This document shows positions 39,383-46,697 of a stretch of 52,349 bases of DNA, one piece after another. Position 1 is the first letter of the stretch, and every line of letters starts with the position of its first letter. A program made the position numbers and the translations under genes. The stretch is from Micavibrio sp. GTDB taxonomy: Bacteria > Patescibacteriota > Minisyncoccia > Moranbacterales > GCA-2747515. The stretch covers positions 1-52,349 of the forward strand of contig DYDB01000002.1 in the NCBI GenBank assembly GCA_020718085.1, given 5' to 3'. Below the pieces are notes generated by a model. It saw nothing but the letters and a program-made list of their open reading frames with translations. It searched no databases and was not told the origin of the DNA.

Positions 39383-39434
39383 GGAGAGGGCGGGATGAGA
39401 AGTTTATGCCCTGTGGGTAAATCTCTTCCTCTCC
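39383..39434 (+). repeat. tRNA-Ser-like 52-bp element, copy 2
   Basis: Starts GGAGAGGGCGGGATGAGAAG and ends CCTCTCC. The 7-nt ends equal the tRNA-Ser acceptor arms and can pair. It aligns with copy 1 at 30749-30799. A terminator (39441-39467) follows directly. Confidence 0.7.
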
Positions 39435-39440
39435 GCGAAC

Positions 39441-39467
39441 AAAATCACACAGTTAATGTGTGATTTT
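39441..39467 (+). terminator. Terminator after the tRNA-like element
   Basis: AAAATCACAC (39441-39450) pairs perfectly with GTGTGATTTT (39458-39467), followed by T. Confidence 0.8.
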
Positions 39468-39506
39468 TTGTGGTATGATTAGTGCATTAAGATAAATATA
39501 AAAAAT

Positions 39507-40241
39507 ATGAAGGAACAAAAAGTATCAACAATACTTGGCACAATTATTCTGATAATTATAGTTGCAACAGTTGCAGGATTTGTTTTGATTTGTTTCAAGA
39601 ATTATCCAGTGAAGTCTGATATGGTACAACTTGATAATTCTAAGAAGCAACAAAGTGTAAATACGATTTCTAATCAAAAAACTATCTCTATTGTGAAAAA
39701 AGGTGACATGAACTATGTTATTTATACAGACGAGAATGGTAGTGAGATTGAAATTGATAAGGCACCATGGAATAGAAAAAATTGGGAAAATGAAAATCGT
39801 AATGTCACAGAATACGTACCTTTCATTGATGCACGGTTATCTCAAACAAATGAATATATCATATATACGGCAGACGTTTATGATATCGGGGAAATTGCAA
39901 GGATTTATGATATTGAGAGGAAAATAAAAATTAAAAAGATACATGGTAATATTTTAGATTTTACTCCAGGAGAAAAATATGTTTTTTCTTGTGGTCAGGA
40001 TGTCTTTATTGGATATGGCAATGTCTATTCAGTGCCGGATTTTAAAGAAATTTATAGTGTACATGGGAAAGTGATAGGTGAGGAACAAATGGAGTATTAT
40101 AATAACTATCGAGTTGATTCATGCAACTTTGAGGAAAGAAAAAATGCGATTAGATTTCATCTAAGGAATGTATTAGATAATCAAGATACCAAAGATGTAT
40201 ACTTTGATTTAAATGCACACAACTTTTCAAAACAGGAATAG
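39507..40241 (+). CDS. Membrane-anchored protein of unknown function
   Basis: A protein of 244 residues. One N-terminal span (ILGTIILIIIVATVAGFVLICF, about 9-30) anchors an outer domain of about 210 residues with many strands and repeated Tyr/Asp (YVPFIDARLSQTNEYIIYTAD, IYDIERKIKIKKI, VFIGYGNVYSVPDF). The alternating pattern is reminiscent of beta-propeller blades, but there are too few repeats to claim one. AT-rich. It is followed 19 nt later by repeat copy B and a terminator. Confidence 0.65.
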   Translation: MKEQKVSTILGTIILIIIVATVAGFVLICFKNYPVKSDMVQLDNSKKQQSVNTISNQKTISIVKKGDMNYVIYTDENGSEIEIDKAPWNRKNWENENRNVTEYVPFIDARLSQTNEYIIYTADVYDIGEIARIYDIERKIKIKKIHGNILDFTPGEKYVFSCGQDVFIGYGNVYSVPDFKEIYSVHGKVIGEEQMEYYNNYRVDSCNFEERKNAIRFHLRNVLDNQDTKDVYFDLNAHNFSKQE

Positions 40242-40260
40242 ATATTTTTATAAACTCATC

Positions 40261-40296
40261 AAAAACGTTCTAACATCGTCCCGCACTCTCCGCGAA
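40261..40296 (+). repeat. Dispersed AACATCGTCCC repeat, copy B
   Basis: AAAAACGTTCTAACATCGTC followed by CCGCACTCTCCGCGAA. The CTCTCCGCGAA end plus ATGAAAAA equals the sequence just after tRNA-Ser(CGA). A terminator follows directly. Confidence 0.78.
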
Positions 40297-40300
40297 TGAA

Positions 40301-40326
40301 AAACAGCCAATATTTATTGGCTGTTT
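40301..40326 (+). terminator. Terminator after repeat copy B
   Basis: AAACAGCCAAT (40301-40311) pairs with ATTGGCTGTTT (40316-40326), followed by T. Confidence 0.85.
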
Positions 40327-40426
40327 TTGCATAGGACAATAGGGAGGTGAAATTTTATTTGAAAGATAGGGTACTATAATAAAGAAATGTTGAGTGATAA
40401 AAAAAGTAACTATTAATCCAAAAACT

Positions 40427-40807
40427 ATGGCTAAATATGTAGATGGGTTTGTGCTTGTCGTTCCAAAAGATAAAGTACAAGAGTATGAAAAAATGGCAAG
40501 CGAAGGCCGCGACATGTGGATGAAGCACGGCGCCATTGATTATTACGAGTGCATGGGCGATGACCTTAAAGCGCAAGAAATGGGTGGTATGAAGACGCTT
40601 ACGTTTCCAGAGTTAACAAAATCAAACGCAGACGAAACCGTATGGTTTTCATTTATTGTGTTTGAGTCCAAACAGCATCGCGACGAGGTGAACAAAAAGG
40701 TAATGGATGAGATGAGTGAAAAGTACAAGGATGCCAAAGATTTTTCCATGCCGTTTGACATGAAACGTCTCGCTTATGGCGGTTTTGAGGCTGTTGTTAA
40801 TAAGTAG
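40427..40807 (+). CDS. DUF1428-family protein (YbaA-like)
   Basis: A protein of 126 residues from the ATG at 40427 (MAKYVDGFVLVVPKDKVQEY); the earlier in-frame start at 40394 is unlikely. The signature MAKYVDGFVLxVPK, then GAIDYYECMGDD, then ETVWFSFIVFESKQHRDEVN is that of DUF1428, a ferredoxin-like dimeric alpha-beta fold with no known activity. The gene is visibly less AT-rich than its neighbours and uses many GCG/GAC codons, which suggests a recent arrival. It sits between repeat copies B and C. Confidence 0.85.
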   Translation: MAKYVDGFVLVVPKDKVQEYEKMASEGRDMWMKHGAIDYYECMGDDLKAQEMGGMKTLTFPELTKSNADETVWFSFIVFESKQHRDEVNKKVMDEMSEKYKDAKDFSMPFDMKRLAYGGFEAVVNK

Positions 40808-40953
40808 AAAAATGAGATAAAGATTTTGAACCCGTGTAGACATTTGGGCTGATTCGCCGAACCCAACCAGTTCCGTTCGGATATTTTCAAATAGATGTTG
40901 CAACGAAAAACAGCCTGTGGGGGGGACTATTTTTTAGCATTGTCACATTTTAT

Positions 40954-41439
40954 TTATTCAAAAACTAGTACGTTTTCTACTAGTAAAATATTGTATTTAA
41001 GCAGTATCCATAAAGCTAATCCACCGAACAGAATTTGCGGCAATCCAAACAATAGAAGCCCGAAAAAGAATATTGGTAGTAATGCAATTGTAATGATTGA
41101 AGTAAACATCAGGATACAAGTATTACCAAGTGTAAAAAGTAAAATGTATTTTAAGCCATTAGTCGATAAAAGCTGGTCAGTTTTATGTCTTAGCACAAGA
41201 ATAAATCCATATATGCATGATCCAAAGATTATTGGGAAAAATAATGCAATGGGAATAAATGTGTAGATTTCAGTAATTGATTTAACATCTTGCATTTCTC
41301 CATACATAAGCGATGCGATAGCAAAACGCAGAAAAGGAAGAATTACAAGTATTGCCACAAAAAATAAGACTTTTATAAGGCCTGATAATTTAAAGAATCT
41401 TCTCATTTGAAGGTCCAATAATTCAAAGAATTTTCTCAT
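40954..41439 (-). CDS. Four-span membrane protein of unknown function
   Basis: A protein of 161 residues with about four spans (LIKVLFFVAILVILPFLRFAI, IYTFIPIALFFPIIFGSCIYG, LFTLGNTCILMFTSIITIAL, and the last stretch to LLLFGLPQILFGGLALWILL). Few charged residues. It may be a small integral protein of the DUF type. It lies on the minus strand between plus-strand genes and shares the interval between repeat copies B and C with the DUF1428 gene. Confidence 0.6.
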   Translation of the reverse strand: MRKFFELLDLQMRRFFKLSGLIKVLFFVAILVILPFLRFAIASLMYGEMQDVKSITEIYTFIPIALFFPIIFGSCIYGFILVLRHKTDQLLSTNGLKYILLFTLGNTCILMFTSIITIALLPIFFFGLLLFGLPQILFGGLALWILLKYNILLVENVLVFE

Positions 41440-41479
41440 AATTTTTTATAATTAGTATATTTATTATATAAGATTTATT

Positions 41480-41514
41480 AAAAAAGTCCCAACATCGTTC
41501 CGTCTTCTCCGCTA
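41480..41514 (+). repeat. Dispersed AACATCGTCCC repeat, copy C
   Basis: AAAAAAGTCCCAACATCGTT followed by CCGTCTTCTCCGCTATT. It has the same core and CTCCGC end as copies A and B, and is followed by a degenerate hairpin. Confidence 0.7.
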
Positions 41515-41619
41515 TTCACAACAGCCTATATTTATGGACAGATTTTTGGTAGAATTGATTGGAAGTAATTTTTATATTAAATAAATAAAAAAAGTGATTA
41601 ATATTAAATTAATGAAATT

Positions 41620-42315
41620 ATGAATTTTTTAGGGGAAGAAAAATTTTTGCCAAGTATTGCAATGCGTAGATGGGCAAAACACTATGGTCTGCAATTCGAA
41701 TTTACGCCAATATCCTTCCCATATTTTATTTCTGGTGATGCAAATGGTGTGATCTGGGGGCATGTGAATGATGAACCCGTATTTGTTTTTGTTATGAGAT
41801 CACAAAGAAGTTATTTAGATAATTATGGTATACTTTTAACATTTTATAATGGAAATTTTTATAAAGGATTTTCATATGATCTTCTTGAAAAAATTCATCA
41901 AAAGTCAAATACGTTAGATGTCCAAGATGCAAATTATTCATTAAAAGATGATCCTTTAATGAGCAAAAATAAAGGATTTTGTGATGTTTTAGGAAAAACA
42001 TATCGATCATATTTTTCTGAAATTACTTATATAATAATGGGAAACTACTATTTGCACTACAATGTGAAATTATCACTTTCAGAGGTATGTCAATTTCATA
42101 AGATGCTTCTTTCTTTGTATTTTTCTTACAACAACATATTTGTGAGAATAGTATATTATGTAGGTATAATGCGGGGTTTAATTCCAAAACAATTTTTTGA
42201 TACACATCGCAATGAAATAATTTCGAAACTATCAAAAGAATTTTCTGATATGAATATTGTAATGGCATTACTTTCTGAATATGAATATCTTTATGAAAAG
42301 GACTCTATGAAATGA
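41620..42315 (+). CDS. Hypothetical cytoplasmic protein
   Basis: A protein of 231 residues, rich in Tyr and Phe, with no clear membrane span (ISFPYFISGDANGVIWGHVN, VFVFVMRSQRSYLDNYGILL, TYIIMGNYYLHYNV). The strand-rich first half and helical second half suggest an alpha-beta fold. Family not recognised. Very AT-rich, and preceded and followed by dispersed repeats (copies C and D). Confidence 0.6.
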   Translation: MNFLGEEKFLPSIAMRRWAKHYGLQFEFTPISFPYFISGDANGVIWGHVNDEPVFVFVMRSQRSYLDNYGILLTFYNGNFYKGFSYDLLEKIHQKSNTLDVQDANYSLKDDPLMSKNKGFCDVLGKTYRSYFSEITYIIMGNYYLHYNVKLSLSEVCQFHKMLLSLYFSYNNIFVRIVYYVGIMRGLIPKQFFDTHRNEIISKLSKEFSDMNIVMALLSEYEYLYEKDSMK

Positions 42316-42345
42316 AGTTTAACTTTGGTCATGTTAGGTTATACA

Positions 42346-42382
42346 AGAAAATCGCAACATCATCTTGCATTCCTTGCGGAAA
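42346..42382 (+). repeat. Dispersed AACATCGTCCC repeat, copy D (degenerate)
   Basis: AGAAAATCGCAACATCATCT followed by TGCATTCCTTGCGGAAAG, 30 nt after a stop codon and before a terminator-like hairpin ending GGTTTTTT at about 42404-42411. The most diverged of the four copies. Confidence 0.6.
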
Positions 42383-42461
42383 GACCATACATTTTCTATA
42401 GTAGGTTTTTTGTATTATGATGATCGTGAAACAATTATTTTTTACGCAATAGTGCCCATGT

Positions 42462-43616
42462 ATGAATAATAAAGACATCACAAGTAACGGTTTTAATAAG
42501 GTGTTGGGAATGATGAGCCTGAATGGGTTTGCAATGTCTTTTGTGTCAATTTTCGTTCCTATTTATCTTTTTAACTTAGGATATTCTTTTCAAATGGTGA
42601 TGGTATGGATGATGATTCACCATGCCACACTCCTTTTGTTCGCTTTTGTCACTGTTAAAGTATCAAATAAAATAGGATTGGTGCATTCACTGCATGTAAG
42701 ATTCGGATTATTACTCACATATTTCCTACTTCTTCTGTTTGGTTTGAAAGATGTGCCGATACTTTTTTATTTAATTCCCATTATTTCTGGTGCAGAATCT
42801 GCATTTTATTGGATACCGCTTAATATTCTTTTTGTACGCAACACCAAAGAAGAAGGTATGGGGAAATCTATGAGTAAATTTTTTGTTGTACCAAAAGGGC
42901 TGTCCATGGCAGGTCCTCTTGTTGGAGCATTTATAGCGATGCATTATGGATTTAATATTTTGTTTGCTTTTGCTATGCTCTTATTGTTCCTTACTTTTTT
43001 ACCAATATTGTCATTGAAATCAGAAAAAACGAATTTCGTTTTTTCAAAAGAAAGATTTAAAGAAATATGGCAAAAAAACAAGCAATACTTTGTACCAGAA
43101 ATTATAGATAATTTAGCTGAAGATGCTATGGCTCTATGGATCATTTTCATCTTTTTACAGCTCGCAAGTACTTTGGAAGTAGGAATTATAGGAACAATTA
43201 CAGCGGTTGCTTCACTATTTTTTACATTAACTTTAGGAAATTTAACTGACAAATGGAACAAACACAAGCTAATTAAAATAGGCGCGATTCTTGTAAGCGT
43301 TGTTTGGTTTATTAATTTTACTATTGGAGAATTTTTTCCTAACCAATACTTATTTTACATAGCAACTATTTTTGCCACGTTATCACTAAAGACATTTCTT
43401 GTGCCCTATAGTTCGCTTATGTACAATCAAGCGCGCAAAGATGATGCACAATTTTTGGTGTTGCGTGAAATACCAACAGTACTCGGCAGACTCATATTAT
43501 TTTCTATAGCAATACTTCTTCATAATTATCTACCGCTCATATTTTTGTTTGTAGGTATTATATTTATTTATTTCTGGTTTTTAGATACGAGAAAACTAAA
43601 TGAATCTACTTATTAA
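42462..43616 (+). CDS. MFS-family transporter
   Basis: A protein of 384 residues, 11-12 predicted spans. The spans come in two groups separated by a charged loop (LKSEKTNFVFSKERFKEIWQ, about 185-210), the MFS halves. NLGYSFQMVMVWMMIHHATLL and the loop VSNKIGLVHSLHVRFGL occupy the place of the A-motif between spans 2 and 3, in diverged form; TLGNLTDKWNKHKLIKIG does so in the second half. Substrate unknown. Monocistronic. Confidence 0.8.
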   Translation: MNNKDITSNGFNKVLGMMSLNGFAMSFVSIFVPIYLFNLGYSFQMVMVWMMIHHATLLLFAFVTVKVSNKIGLVHSLHVRFGLLLTYFLLLLFGLKDVPILFYLIPIISGAESAFYWIPLNILFVRNTKEEGMGKSMSKFFVVPKGLSMAGPLVGAFIAMHYGFNILFAFAMLLLFLTFLPILSLKSEKTNFVFSKERFKEIWQKNKQYFVPEIIDNLAEDAMALWIIFIFLQLASTLEVGIIGTITAVASLFFTLTLGNLTDKWNKHKLIKIGAILVSVVWFINFTIGEFFPNQYLFYIATIFATLSLKTFLVPYSSLMYNQARKDDAQFLVLREIPTVLGRLILFSIAILLHNYLPLIFLFVGIIFIYFWFLDTRKLNESTY

Positions 43617-43641
43617 AGAAGTAATTTTTGCTGAAAGTAAT

Positions 43642-43656
43642 CTAGGACCGTCCTAG
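43642..43656. repeat. 15-bp palindrome CTAGGAC-C-GTCCTAG
   Basis: A perfect inverted repeat with a single central base lies between the MFS gene and a tiny membrane gene. With no T-tract it is not an obvious terminator. It may be an operator for the small gene at 43740. Confidence 0.5.
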
Positions 43657-43739
43657 TTATACAGTTTTGTGGTATAAGCTCTCAATGTCGTTTTATATTG
43701 TAGTATAATAAAAATATATTAATTTATATAATATTGATT

Positions 43740-43907
43740 ATGGAAAAGATCAAAGTTGAGCAACATGGTTTCACGGCATTTTCGTGGTGTGCCGGATGGC
43801 TTTTTACTATTGGATTTCTCCAGTTGACTTTTTGGAAGGGCGTGTTGGCGATCCTATTGTGGCCATATTATATTGGTGTGGCGATTAGTCAGGTGATCGC
43901 ACAATAG
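43740..43907 (+). CDS. Tiny membrane protein (55 residues)
   Basis: An open frame ATG 43740 to TAG 43905-43907, MEKIKVEQHGFTAFSWCAGW, then two hydrophobic stretches (LFTIGFLQLTFW and GVLAILLWPYYIGVAISQVI). The short charged N-terminus and two closely spaced spans are typical of small inner-membrane proteins. AT-rich promoter-like sequence (TATAAT at about 43727) lies upstream, and a strong terminator follows 40 nt downstream, which supports a real transcription unit. Confidence 0.65.
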   Translation: MEKIKVEQHGFTAFSWCAGWLFTIGFLQLTFWKGVLAILLWPYYIGVAISQVIAQ

Positions 43908-43947
43908 ACTTGAAAAGTTAAAATAATTTTGTGTAATTGACAGCAAA

Positions 43948-43998
43948 AGACGCAATAGATATTTATTTTCTTCATTGAGAAAAAAATCTATTGCGTCT
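43948..43998. terminator. Bidirectional terminator
   Basis: AGACGCAATAGAT (43948-43960) pairs perfectly with ATCTATTGCGTCT (43986-43998). It separates the tiny membrane gene from the converging repeat-protein gene, whose stop codon lies in the right arm. Confidence 0.8.
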
Positions 43999-44293
43999 AT
44001 TTTGATAATAACAGCAAGAGCGCAGCTCCGCCGATGAGAGTGGACATATTACATGTCCCGGCAACTTTATGATCAACTGTGAATATTTTGGTTCCTGCGA
44101 CATATCCGATGATCGTGTTTTTCGCATCGTGAACGCGTAGGCAACTTATGCGACCAACGACATTTTGATGTTGATCGACCAATTCTGATCCGCTGATGAA
44201 TCCGATACACTGATCTTTCAGATCATAGATGTGTACATACTTTAAGCGACCGACAATCTGACCTTTTGCATTGGTAATGTCGACTGTTTTCAT
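43997..44293 (-). CDS. Small beta-repeat protein with a C-terminal hydrophobic tail
   Basis: A protein of 98 residues. The ATG at 44293 is preceded by AGGAGG. Five units of about 16-18 residues follow a pattern (I/V)xDxxxxx(I/V)G(R/F/Y)xxG: GQIVGRLKYVHIYDLKD, QCIGFISGSELVDQHQ, NVVGRISCLRVHDAKN, TIIGYVAGTKIFTVDH, KVAGT. This suggests stacked beta hairpins, like PRC-barrel or carboxypeptidase-regulatory style repeats. The end (LIGGAALLLLLS) is hydrophobic and could be a tail anchor. Function unknown. Confidence 0.65.
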   Translation of the reverse strand: MKTVDITNAKGQIVGRLKYVHIYDLKDQCIGFISGSELVDQHQNVVGRISCLRVHDAKNTIIGYVAGTKIFTVDHKVAGTCNMSTLIGGAALLLLLSK

Positions 44294-44419
44294 GAGCCTC
44301 CTAGTATTGTGTAGGGGTGATTTTTAGATGTTAATTTTTTAATACGAATATCAATTATAGCATATTTTAGTGAATTTGTCCATATGCACATTTAACGACG
44401 ATCAAAGGCAAAAAAGGTT

Positions 44420-44448
44420 TTGACAGTGACACGGTAGCGTGTTATAAA
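44420..44448 (+). promoter_or_regulatory. Promoter of purA
   Basis: TTGACA (44420-44425) and TATAAA (44443-44448) with a 17-bp spacer. The predicted start near 44455 gives a leader of about 65 nt ending in the ribosome-binding site AGAGGAGG (44507-44514). Confidence 0.8.
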
Positions 44449-44523
44449 TGGAAGTTGTTCTTTAAATAGGAATAGGTTATTTGCGAAAGAAGTGCATACC
44501 ATCAACAGAGGAGGTAGATTGTG

Positions 44524-46026
44524 ATGAGACAAGACTTGTATGACGATTTATTGAATTATTTTTTCTCCGGATCGGTGATTTCCGTTCACTGTAACCAGTG
44601 GGGGGACACGGGGAAAGGGAAGATCCTGGATCTGATCATGGCAATTGCAAAGATCGGCGAGCGTCCGATGGGTGCGGATAATTGCGGACATACGATGGTT
44701 ATCAATGGGAAGAAGATCGTTACACATATGATCCCTTCATCGATCATGCATGACGCGCAGGGTATCGTATCAGTTATTGGACGTGGTGTTGCATTCAATC
44801 CGCTCACTGCATACAGAGAACTGAAGATGCTTATGGATTCTGGAGAGACGTGGGAAAATCTGAAGATCTCATTCCGCGCAAAGCTCACAATGCCGTATCA
44901 TATTCTGTTTGATCGCTTAAATGAAGCCCGTGCCAATCCTGATAAAAAAATTGGCACAACAGGGCGTGGTGTGGGGCCGGTCTTCCAAGATCATGTTGGA
45001 CGTATGGGACTGTGTGTGCGTGACATGCTGGATGCGGATGTGATGTGTCAAAAGCTGTACCATGTATTGCCGGACAGGATCGCATTTCTCCAAACGCTTG
45101 ATCCACAATTGATCAGAGAGATCTTGCATCATGACGATCTGGAAAATGGTCTATTCTTCCATCCAACAGAGATGCTGGACGTGGATGCGATCATTGTGCG
45201 ATATCTCGAACATGGAAAGTTTTTCAAAAATGTGATCACCGATGCGGAAAAATATGTACGGTCTCACGTTGGGAAATCGACAATTGCGTTGGAAGGCGCA
45301 CAAGGTGCACTTCTCGACATTGACGATGGCTCATATCCATTTGTGACATCATCCAGATGTACTGTCGCCGGCTTGGCCCATGGAGCGGGCTTGAGAGAAG
45401 GTGATATCACGCATCGGATTGGTGTGGTCAAAGCGTATCAGACACGCGTTGGTGCGGGATGCATGCCCACAGAGATCGGTGGACGCAATGCCGTGGAAGT
45501 TTTTGCACGGGATTACAAACAACATTCTGCTATATCTGATTTCTCACTACTGATCAATGATCCGGATCCCGTGATCCAAGGTGCTGCGATTGGTCGTGTT
45601 GGTGGAGAATTCGGCGCAACGACCGGGCGATTGCGTCGTATTGGCTGGCTTGATCTTGTTGCACTGCGGTACGCTGTGGGAATCAATGGTCCAGAAATTG
45701 CGATCACCAAACTTGATGTGTTGACCGGGATCAAAAAGATCCCTGTATGTGTGGGTTATGAGTATTGTGGCTCAGACAATCCTGCTATTGGTTTGATGCA
45801 TGGCCAAATTTTGGACGTCATGATGCCGGAAAACGATATCCTTGAGCAGTGCACGCCGATCTATGAAATTCTCGATGGGTGGGATGAGGATATCAGTGGT
45901 GCGATAAGTTATCATGATCTGCCGGAAAATGCACAGCGTTATCTCGACTTTATCGAAGTACGTGCTGATGTAAGTATCATCCTCATCAGTGTTGGACCGG
46001 ACCGCGAACAAACATTTTTTGCGTAA
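44524..46026 (+). CDS. purA: Adenylosuccinate synthetase homologue
   Basis: A protein of 500 residues from the ATG at 44524; the GTG at 44521 is equally well spaced from AGAGGAGG. The enzyme joins IMP and aspartate using GTP on the way to AMP. Motifs: QWGDTGKGK (25-33) replaces the usual QWGDEGKGK, keeping the catalytic Asp and the Lys residues; then NCGHTMVINGKK with the catalytic His, GTTGRGVGPVFQDHVGRMGL, EGAQGALLDIDDGSYPFVTSS, VGAGCMPTEIGG, TTGRLRRIGWLD and TKLDVLTG. The length exceeds the usual 430, with an insertion around 150-210. The Asp is kept, unlike phage PurZ. No other purine synthesis gene is nearby, so the product may serve salvage. Confidence 0.87.
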   Translation: MRQDLYDDLLNYFFSGSVISVHCNQWGDTGKGKILDLIMAIAKIGERPMGADNCGHTMVINGKKIVTHMIPSSIMHDAQGIVSVIGRGVAFNPLTAYRELKMLMDSGETWENLKISFRAKLTMPYHILFDRLNEARANPDKKIGTTGRGVGPVFQDHVGRMGLCVRDMLDADVMCQKLYHVLPDRIAFLQTLDPQLIREILHHDDLENGLFFHPTEMLDVDAIIVRYLEHGKFFKNVITDAEKYVRSHVGKSTIALEGAQGALLDIDDGSYPFVTSSRCTVAGLAHGAGLREGDITHRIGVVKAYQTRVGAGCMPTEIGGRNAVEVFARDYKQHSAISDFSLLINDPDPVIQGAAIGRVGGEFGATTGRLRRIGWLDLVALRYAVGINGPEIAITKLDVLTGIKKIPVCVGYEYCGSDNPAIGLMHGQILDVMMPENDILEQCTPIYEILDGWDEDISGAISYHDLPENAQRYLDFIEVRADVSIILISVGPDREQTFFA

Positions 46027-46048
46027 GTGTGATCAACACACGCGAAAG

Positions 46049-46085
46049 AAATCCCCATAGATTTATATCAAATCTATGGGGATTT
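46049..46085 (+). terminator. Terminator of purA
   Basis: A 16-bp perfect stem (46049-46064 with 46070-46085) with a 5-nt loop and T-rich tail. Confidence 0.9.
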
Positions 46086-46145
46086 TCTATTGTAAGATCA
46101 TACAGGTTCGATAGTAAAAATTGTGGTATGGATCAAAGATAGGAC

Positions 46146-46265
46146 ATGGAAAAACAAGATCAATTTTATACAAATTTAACAGAGAAAAAAGCACCGGCAA
46201 AAATTCAATCATGGTTTGACGATTTTGATTCAATGCTCGAAACGATCGAGTTTGCACATAAATAA
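46146..46265 (+). CDS. Small acidic protein (39 residues), tentative
   Basis: An open frame ATG 46146 to TAA 46263-46265: MEKQDQFYTNLTEKKAPAKI, then QSWFDDFDSMLETIEFAHK. The composition is protein-like (an amphipathic helix with WFDDFDSMLETIEF) and the frame fills the space between the purA terminator and the copper operon. No promoter or Shine-Dalgarno is strong. Family unknown. Confidence 0.45.
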   Translation: MEKQDQFYTNLTEKKAPAKIQSWFDDFDSMLETIEFAHK

Positions 46266-46276
46266 GGCAGGATTCT

Positions 46277-46693
46277 TTACTCGAAGGTGACTATGAAGTT
46301 GTACATGCCCATGCTACAGGTTCCCCTTAGTTTTTCGCTGTTTTTGAATGTTCCAATATCTATTATTTCTTCACCTGTCGGTTGAAGGATCTTGTGAAAA
46401 GATAATTGTTTGATGACAAAAGATGCTGAACAGTCAAATGTCCCATTTGTTTTCACAATTAATTTTGTAGGTATATCAGCTTTGGCAGAAGATGTTTTCG
46501 GGGAATAGCCATTCTTGGCGGAGATGGTGACATATTGGATGCCATCACGGATCTCCACATTAGATGTTGGCTGTTGCGGTGTGGGTGCAGTCGTTGTTTG
46601 GATGTTGGCTCTCGTTTTATTCAGCAGATAGTACGAGCCTCCTCCAATGATGAGTAGGCTAACTACAATTAGTATGATCAGATTTTTTTTCAT
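46277..46693 (-). CDS. Membrane-anchored cupredoxin-like protein
   Basis: A protein of 138 residues. An N-terminal anchor (LIILIVVSLLIIGGGSYYLL, 5-24) and a Thr/Pro/Gln linker (33-45) precede a domain of about 90 residues. It has the strand order of the cupredoxin-like fold (QYVTISAKNGYSPKTSSAKA, PTKLIVKTNGTFDCSASFVI) and possible copper ligands C88, H100, C126, M128 and M130 (GTCSMGMY). It probably binds copper outside the membrane. Last gene of the csoR-copA operon, 4 nt after the HMA permease gene, which supports a copper role. Confidence 0.8.
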   Translation of the reverse strand: MKKNLIILIVVSLLIIGGGSYYLLNKTRANIQTTTAPTPQQPTSNVEIRDGIQYVTISAKNGYSPKTSSAKADIPTKLIVKTNGTFDCSASFVIKQLSFHKILQPTGEEIIDIGTFKNSEKLRGTCSMGMYNFIVTFE

Positions 46694-46697
46694 ATGA

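Noticed and set aside
30669-42382. Integron attC sites for the dispersed repeats
   Set aside because: The copies are not palindromic and lack paired RYYYAAC/GTTRRRY ends; no integron-type tyrosine recombinase is in the window.
44524-46026. Phage-type PurZ (2-aminoadenylosuccinate synthetase)
   Set aside because: The catalytic Asp of the GDxGKGK loop is kept, whereas PurZ, as I know the family, replaces it.
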